Origin: Mycobacterium marinum
GTDB taxonomy: Bacteria > Actinomycetota > Actinomycetes > Mycobacteriales > Mycobacteriaceae
Assembly: GCF_003391395.1 (NCBI RefSeq)
Contig: NZ_CP024190.1
Coordinates: forward strand, 6,200,001 to 6,264,000
DNA: 64,000 nucleotides
Direction: 5' to 3'
The notes under the pieces were generated by a model. The model saw nothing but the letters and a program-made list of their open reading frames with translations, was not told the origin of the DNA and did no database searches. Below, piece after piece: positions 59,531 to 64,000 of the stretch (the stretch's first letter is position 1; each line of letters starts with the position of its first letter). The position numbers and the translations under genes were made by a program.

Positions 59531-60452
59531 CACCGTCATCGCCGTCGTGGTCACCCACCGGCGCCCCGATGAGCTGGCCAAGTCACTGGACGTGCTGAGC
59601 ACTCAGACCAGGTTGCCCGATCACCTGATCGTGGTCGACAACGACGCTGCCGAGGGCTCCGGCGCCAACCGGGTTGGCGATCTTGTTGCGGGACAACCGA
59701 TCCCCACTACCTACTTGAAGTCACGTCGAAACCTCGGCGGCGCGGGCGGTTTCGCGCTCGGCATGTTGCACGCGCTGGCACTGGGGGCCGACTGGGTGTG
59801 GCTGGCCGACGACGACGGACGCCCCCGGGACACCGGCGTATTGGCGACCCTGTTGGCATGCGCCGAAAAGTACGGGCTGGCCGAAGTGTCACCGATCGTC
59901 TGCAACATGGACGACCCGCAGCGCCTGGCCTTTCCGTTGCGGCGTGGCCTGGTGTGGCGCAGGCACGCCAGCGAATTGCGCACCGAGGCGGGCCAGGAGT
60001 TGCTGGCGGGGATAGCCTCGCTGTTCAACGGAGCGCTGTTCCGCGCGTCGACGCTGGAAGCGATCGGCGTCCCGGACCTGAGGCTTTTCATCCGGGGTGA
60101 CGAGGTGGAGATCCACCGCCGGCTGGTTCGGTCCGGCCTACCCTTCGGAACCTGCCTGGACACGGCCTATCTGCACCCGTGCGGGTCGGACGAGTTCAAA
60201 CCGATCCTCGGCGGCCGGATGCACACCCAATACCCTGACGACCCCGGCAAACGGTTCTTCACCTACCGCAACCGCGGCTACGTGCTGTCTCAGCCCGGCC
60301 TGCGTAAGTTGCTGCCCCAGGAGTGGCTGAGGTTCGGCTGGTTCTTCCTGGTGACCCGCCACGACCCGAAGGGTCTGCAGGAGTGGATTCGGTTGCGCCG
60401 CTTGGGGCGTCACGAGAAGTTCGGAAAGCCCGATCTTGGAGGATCCACATGA
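59523..60452 (+). CDS. glfT1: Galactofuranosyltransferase GlfT1
   Basis: GlfT1 adds the first two galactofuranose residues to the decaprenyl-PP-GlcNAc-Rha linker, at the inner face of the membrane. The 309-residue GT2-family protein has the N-terminal nucleotide-sugar domain (VIAVVVTHRRPDEL), the DxD-type metal motif DDD (D96-D98) and the NRGYV segment near the C terminus. The catalytic base region is HPCGSDEF. Translation is coupled to wzt (8-base overlap) and wzm (ATGA). Confidence 0.95.
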   Translation: MSDTVIAVVVTHRRPDELAKSLDVLSTQTRLPDHLIVVDNDAAEGSGANRVGDLVAGQPIPTTYLKSRRNLGGAGGFALGMLHALALGADWVWLADDDGRPRDTGVLATLLACAEKYGLAEVSPIVCNMDDPQRLAFPLRRGLVWRRHASELRTEAGQELLAGIASLFNGALFRASTLEAIGVPDLRLFIRGDEVEIHRRLVRSGLPFGTCLDTAYLHPCGSDEFKPILGGRMHTQYPDDPGKRFFTYRNRGYVLSQPGLRKLLPQEWLRFGWFFLVTRHDPKGLQEWIRLRRLGRHEKFGKPDLGGST

Positions 60453-61279
60453 CGTTCATCGACGCGGCGGCCCAGTCCAGGACGTTCGCCCGCGCCCGGG
60501 GTGACCTGCTGGAGGGCTTTCGGCGCCACGAACTGTGGCTGCACCTGGGCTGGCAGGACATCAAACAGCGCTACCGCAGATCGGTGCTGGGACCGTTCTG
60601 GATCACCATCGCGACCGGCACCACCGCCCTGGCGATGGGCGGGCTGTACTCCAAGCTCTTCCACCTCGAGCTGTCCGCACATCTGCCCTACGTCACCCTG
60701 GGGCTGATCATCTGGAACCTGATCAACGCGGCCATCCTGGACGGCGCCGACGTCTTCGTCTCCAACGAAGGCTTGATCAAACAGCTGCCGGCACCGTTGA
60801 GCGTGCACGTCTACCGGCTGGTTTGGCGGCAGATGATCTTTTTCGCCCACAACATCGTGATCTACTTCGTCGTCGCGATCATCTTTCCCAAGCCGTGGTC
60901 CTGGGCGGACCTGTCGGTACTGCCGGCGCTGGGGTTGATCGTGCTCAATTGTGTATGGGTGTCAATATGTTTCGGCATCCTGGCGACCCGCTATCGCGAC
61001 ATCGCACCGCTGCTCAATTCGCTGGTGCAGCTGCTGTTCTTCATGACGCCGATCATCTGGAACGACGAGACCCTGCACCGCCAGGGCGCGGGTCGGTGGG
61101 CACGCATCGTCGAACTCAATCCCCTGCTGCACTACCTCGACATCGTGCGCGCGCCATTGCTGGGTGCCCATCAAGAGCTGAGGCACTGGCTGGTGGTGAT
61201 CGCACTGACGATCGTCGGCTGGGTGCTGGCGGCGTTCGCGATGCGGCAATACCGCGCGCGGGTGCCCTACTGGGTGTAG
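60449..61279 (+). CDS. wzm: Galactan-export ABC transporter permease Wzm
   Basis: This is the membrane partner of Wzt (rfbD in H37Rv). The 276-residue protein has six hydrophobic segments between about residues 45 and 270, in the ABC-2 type arrangement. The amphipathic N-terminal helix carries the conserved LGWQDIKQRYRRSVLGPFW (about 33-51) that is the hallmark of O-antigen/galactan exporters. GGAGG precedes ATG 60449, which overlaps the glfT1 stop. The gene closes the bpa-wzt-glfT1-wzm run. Confidence 0.95.
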   Translation: MTFIDAAAQSRTFARARGDLLEGFRRHELWLHLGWQDIKQRYRRSVLGPFWITIATGTTALAMGGLYSKLFHLELSAHLPYVTLGLIIWNLINAAILDGADVFVSNEGLIKQLPAPLSVHVYRLVWRQMIFFAHNIVIYFVVAIIFPKPWSWADLSVLPALGLIVLNCVWVSICFGILATRYRDIAPLLNSLVQLLFFMTPIIWNDETLHRQGAGRWARIVELNPLLHYLDIVRAPLLGAHQELRHWLVVIALTIVGWVLAAFAMRQYRARVPYWV

Positions 61280-61411
61280 CCGCTGTCGCGTGAACGCTTC
61301 GGCGGAAACCGCGGATATTTTGAGTACCACCGCGTAATCTCCAATCCATTCCAAACAGGCGGCGAGTGGCTGATCTGTGCACTGCCGCCGGCTAGGGGCG
61401 GGAGATTGCCG

Positions 61412-63214
61412 ATGTCTTATCTGATCGCTTCGCCAGAGCACCTGGCAAGCTCAGCGCGGAATCTGGTCAGGCTGGGGTCGGTAATCACGGACGCGAACGT
61501 CGCGGCGGCCACTCCCACAACCGGTGTGCTTGCCGCGGCCGTCGACGAGGTGTCAATTCAGATCGCAGCACTGTTCGGCGCACACGCGCGCAACTATCAA
61601 CAGCTCAGCGCCCAGGCGGCGACGTTTCACGAACAGTTCGTGCACACACTCGCCACCGCCAGTCGGGCATACGCCAGTGCTGAGGCCGTCAACGCGTCAC
61701 CGTTGCAAACGCTAGAGCAGCAGGTACTCAGCGTGATCAACGCGCCGACCGAGGCGCTGTTGGGTCGCCCGCTCATCGGCGACGGCGCCAATGGGTCGGC
61801 GCCGGGCCAGGCCGGGGGCGCCGGAGGGTTGTTGTACGGCAACGGCGGTAGCGGCGCAGCCGGCGCCGCCGGCCAAGCTGGTGGGGCCGGAGGCGCGGCC
61901 GGCTTGTGGGGTAGCGGCGGAACCGGTGGCGCAGGCGGTGCCGGCGCGGCCGGCGGCTCCGGCGGCAACGGGGGGCTGCTGTACGGCAACGGCGGTGCCG
62001 GCGGAACCGGCGGGATGGCACTGGCCGGGATCAACGGCGGCAGCCCGGGCAGCGGCGGCGACGGCGGCAGCGCTTTGCTGTTCGGCAGCGGCGGCGACGG
62101 TGGGCAGGGCGGCACCGGGCTGGTCGGGGCCGATGGAAGCAACCCCACCCCCACCGGCACCCAGGCGGGCGATGGAAGCTCTGCCGGCCCAAATGCCGCG
62201 GTCGGCGACATCCTTGCAGTAAGCGGCGGGATTGGGGCCGACGGCCAGTCCGGTGGCCCGGGAGTGGGTGGCGGTAGCGGCGGAAACGGCGGCGCTGCGG
62301 TGGCCTACTCCAACGGCACCTCCGCCAACATGCTTGCGGCTAACGGCGGCGACGGCGGCGGCGGTGGCTTGGCCGGTGCCGGTGCTGCGGGCGGGGATGG
62401 CGGCACTGGTGGCGGGGCAGGTGTCCAAGATCTCTTGGGCGACTCGGGGAGTTCCGGTGCGGCCTTGGGCGGCGCTGGTGGCGCCGGGGCATCCGGCGGC
62501 GCCCACGGCGGGGCCGGCGGTAACGGTGGTGAAGGCGGATACGCCTCGGCCACCAGTGACAATTACGCGGCTACCGCCACCGGCGGCCATGGCGGTATGG
62601 GCGGCGCTGGCGCCTCGGGTGCGGTCGGCCTCGACGGCGGAACCGGCGGGGCCGGCGGGAATGGAGGTCACGGCGGTCTGCTCATCGGCAACGGTGGCAA
62701 CGGGGGCGCCGGCGGCATTGGTGGCAGCGGCGGTGCTGGCGACATCGGCGGGGCCGGCGGCAACGGCGGAGCGGGCGGCGTCGCCTCGTCAAGCGGCATC
62801 TCCACCAGCCACGGCGGCGACGGCGGCGACGGCGGCGACGGCGGCGACGGCGGCGGCGCCGGCGCCGGTGGGGTCGGCGGAGTAGGCGGCAAAGGCGGCA
62901 ACGGCGGACTGCTGACGGGCACGGGCGGTGACGGCGGATCGGGCGGAAGCGGCGGCGACGGCGGTCTGGGCGGGAATGGCGGCCACGGCGGCGCCGGCGG
63001 CAAAGGGGGCAACGCAGACCAACACGCCGACGACGGCGCCCCGGGCATCGGCGGCGGCGGCGGTGACGCCGGCGCCGGTGGTACCGCAGGCAGCGGTGGG
63101 GCCGGCGGCGGTGCCGGGACCGGCGGCGCCCTACTCGGCTCAGCCGGGGTAGGCGGAGCTCTCGGCGCAGCTGGTCTCATGGGAGCGGGCGGCACTGGCG
63201 GCGCTCCCGGGTGA
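61412..63214 (+). CDS. PE_PGRS family protein (600 aa)
   Basis: ATG 61412 (GGGAG upstream) begins a PE domain MSYLIASPEHLASSARNLV, with a changed turn: AAAVDEVSIQIAALF instead of AGADEVS. The linker LLGRPLIGDGANG lies near residues 115-127. The PGRS region of about 470 residues contains several non-repeat inserts: a PTPTGTQAGDG loop near residue 255, an ATSDNYAATATG stretch near 390, and SSSGISTSHGG. It ends GAGGTGGAPG. As with the family in general, a type VII secretion route is expected and a function is unknown. Confidence 0.9.
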   Translation: MSYLIASPEHLASSARNLVRLGSVITDANVAAATPTTGVLAAAVDEVSIQIAALFGAHARNYQQLSAQAATFHEQFVHTLATASRAYASAEAVNASPLQTLEQQVLSVINAPTEALLGRPLIGDGANGSAPGQAGGAGGLLYGNGGSGAAGAAGQAGGAGGAAGLWGSGGTGGAGGAGAAGGSGGNGGLLYGNGGAGGTGGMALAGINGGSPGSGGDGGSALLFGSGGDGGQGGTGLVGADGSNPTPTGTQAGDGSSAGPNAAVGDILAVSGGIGADGQSGGPGVGGGSGGNGGAAVAYSNGTSANMLAANGGDGGGGGLAGAGAAGGDGGTGGGAGVQDLLGDSGSSGAALGGAGGAGASGGAHGGAGGNGGEGGYASATSDNYAATATGGHGGMGGAGASGAVGLDGGTGGAGGNGGHGGLLIGNGGNGGAGGIGGSGGAGDIGGAGGNGGAGGVASSSGISTSHGGDGGDGGDGGDGGGAGAGGVGGVGGKGGNGGLLTGTGGDGGSGGSGGDGGLGGNGGHGGAGGKGGNADQHADDGAPGIGGGGGDAGAGGTAGSGGAGGGAGTGGALLGSAGVGGALGAAGLMGAGGTGGAPG

Positions 63215-63334
63215 CGGCCCACCCGAGCCCGCCGGTCCCGTACCGATAGGCAGACCGCCGACACCGACCGCGGTACCACCCGCGTCGCCGCGTGCTACCG
63301 GCCGTCTGATCAACGGTCTCACCTATCTCCTTGC

Positions 63335-64000
63335 CTACCAGCCCCCGCCGCCGGTTTGGTGCCGCAGCCGGGGCAGGCTGTAGAAGCGCCAGGTCACATC
63401 CAGCACGGCGGCCAGCAAGCGCCCGGGCACCCACGCCGGGGTGTCGAAGCTGATGGAGTAGTCCAGTCGCGTGCCGCGTCCGGGGACGGCGGTGAGTTCG
63501 ATGCGGCCGAAATGATTGCGCACCGGGCCGCGAATGGTCCGATATTCGATGAGCCGGGCCGGCCGGTGACCGACAATCTCTTCCTGGATCGGCCAAACGC
63601 CCAACGCGCGTTGCGCCCGGACCGACCGCAGGCCGTCTGGCGCACGGGGATGCACCCCGGCACGCACCCGCCGGTGGCGTACCGGCCACAAAGTCGCCCA
63701 ATGGTGGGTGAGCACGTCGAAAGTCCACTCGGGTGGAGCGTCGAGTTCGACGGTGTATTGCAGGCGGTGCCGCCCGACCGGCGCCGTGACCGCGGTGTCC
63801 GGCGTGCACTCGTCGAGGCGCGCGGAAAACCAGTCACGTAGGAACGGAAACACGTCCGCGCTCGCCGAGGGATGCAGCAGCGGGGATTCGTGGTTGTGAT
63901 TGCGGGCGAATCCGTGGCGACGTGCGGCGGATTGGATGCGCCGGTCAGCGCTGCCGAATGCCTGCGCCAGCCGCTTGCAGCGCCCAGCGGGGGCGATGAC
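63335..64000 (-). CDS. SRPBCC-domain protein with N-terminal extension (5' end outside window)
   Basis: The frame is open on the minus strand from the right edge of the window to TAG at 63335-63337; about 221 residues are visible. Residues from about 80 onward are an SRPBCC/polyketide-cyclase-like domain: RLQYTVELDAPPEWTFDVLTHHW, LIEYRTIRGPVRNHFGRIEL, and GTRLDYSISFDTPAW in the expected strand order. The preceding 75 residues (GRCKRLAQAFGSADRRI, NHNHESPLLHPSASADVF) do not belong to that fold and look like the end of another domain, possibly an alpha/beta hydrolase. GTG 63853 would be an internal start for a stand-alone SRPBCC protein. Substrate unknown. Confidence 0.6.
   Translation of the reverse strand, partial: VIAPAGRCKRLAQAFGSADRRIQSAARRHGFARNHNHESPLLHPSASADVFPFLRDWFSARLDECTPDTAVTAPVGRHRLQYTVELDAPPEWTFDVLTHHWATLWPVRHRRVRAGVHPRAPDGLRSVRAQRALGVWPIQEEIVGHRPARLIEYRTIRGPVRNHFGRIELTAVPGRGTRLDYSISFDTPAWVPGRLLAAVLDVTWRFYSLPRLRHQTGGGGW

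Noticed and set aside
1..64000. Search for insertion sequences, prophage genes, integrases and toxin-antitoxin pairs
   Set aside because: No transposase, integrase, terminal inverted repeat with target duplication, or recognisable toxin/antitoxin pair was found.

Overview
The window is high-GC actinobacterial DNA and almost certainly a slow-growing, non-tuberculosis Mycobacterium. It carries PE_PGRS genes, a PPE-MPTR gene, the 19-kDa lipoprotein gene lpqH beside tcrXY, and the galactan genes glfT1/wzm/wzt. The backbone follows the order I remember for M. tuberculosis H37Rv Rv3746c to Rv3783, interrupted by several blocks that are not in that order. The comparison is from memory; no search was run. 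The species (M. kansasii, M. marinum, M. gordonae or a relative) cannot be fixed from the sequence alone.

Layout. 1-2551: the 3' end of a Pls/PosA-type synthetase-like gene, coupled to an M1 aminopeptidase. 2564-4279: a DUF2237 protein, a short PE protein (PE34-like) and an Rv3747-like protein. 4370-8698: an accessory block with a minus-strand sulfotransferase, metallo-beta-lactamase and SDR operon, plus a TM2 protein and a UPF0145 protein. It separates the Rv3747-like gene from its paralogue, the Rv3748-like gene (8758-9117). 9209-9964: a decayed PGRS fragment and tRNA-Ser(CGA). 9994-18401: tadA and its partner, tyrA, the proXVWZ osmolyte importer with a glycolipid-binding-domain gene, a LapA-like membrane protein, an APH-fold kinase (fadE36 by legacy name) and a histidine phosphatase. 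18809-28932: three large PE_PGRS genes, the last two being a tandem duplication. 29015-33726: a five-gene catabolic operon (APH kinase, SDR, acyl-CoA dehydrogenase, TetR, quinone oxidoreductase) behind a perfect palindrome. 33733-39664: alkylsulfatase-like hydrolase, lpqH, tcrYX, two very small membrane proteins and a YjbR protein. 39710-43753: two PE_PGRS genes, one frameshifted. 43928-46677: methyltransferase, SnoaL-like protein, a third APH kinase, tRNA-Arg and tRNA-Ser(GCU). 46764-51043: hisC2, a DUF4334 protein, an Rv3773c-like protein, echA21 and lipE. 51069-53766: PPE-MPTR, a 14-bp-period repeat and tRNA-Ser(UGA). 53806-61277: quinone oxidoreductase, a PLP-fold protein lacking its lysine, the Rv3779-like membrane protein, the proteasome activator bpa, then wzt, glfT1 and wzm. 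61412-64000: a sixth PE_PGRS and a partial SRPBCC protein.

How the genes work together. ProX/V/W/Z form a complete ABC importer for compatible solutes. TcrX/TcrY form a two-component system. Wzt, GlfT1 and Wzm are consecutive, overlapping genes that start galactan assembly and export its lipid-linked precursor. The 29015-33726 operon has the same core enzymes (APH-fold kinase, acyl-CoA dehydrogenase-like protein, SDR) as known 4-hydroxyacyl-CoA degradation systems, and is the best candidate here for an undescribed catabolic system. The sulfotransferase/atypical metallo-hydrolase/SDR operon is the second.
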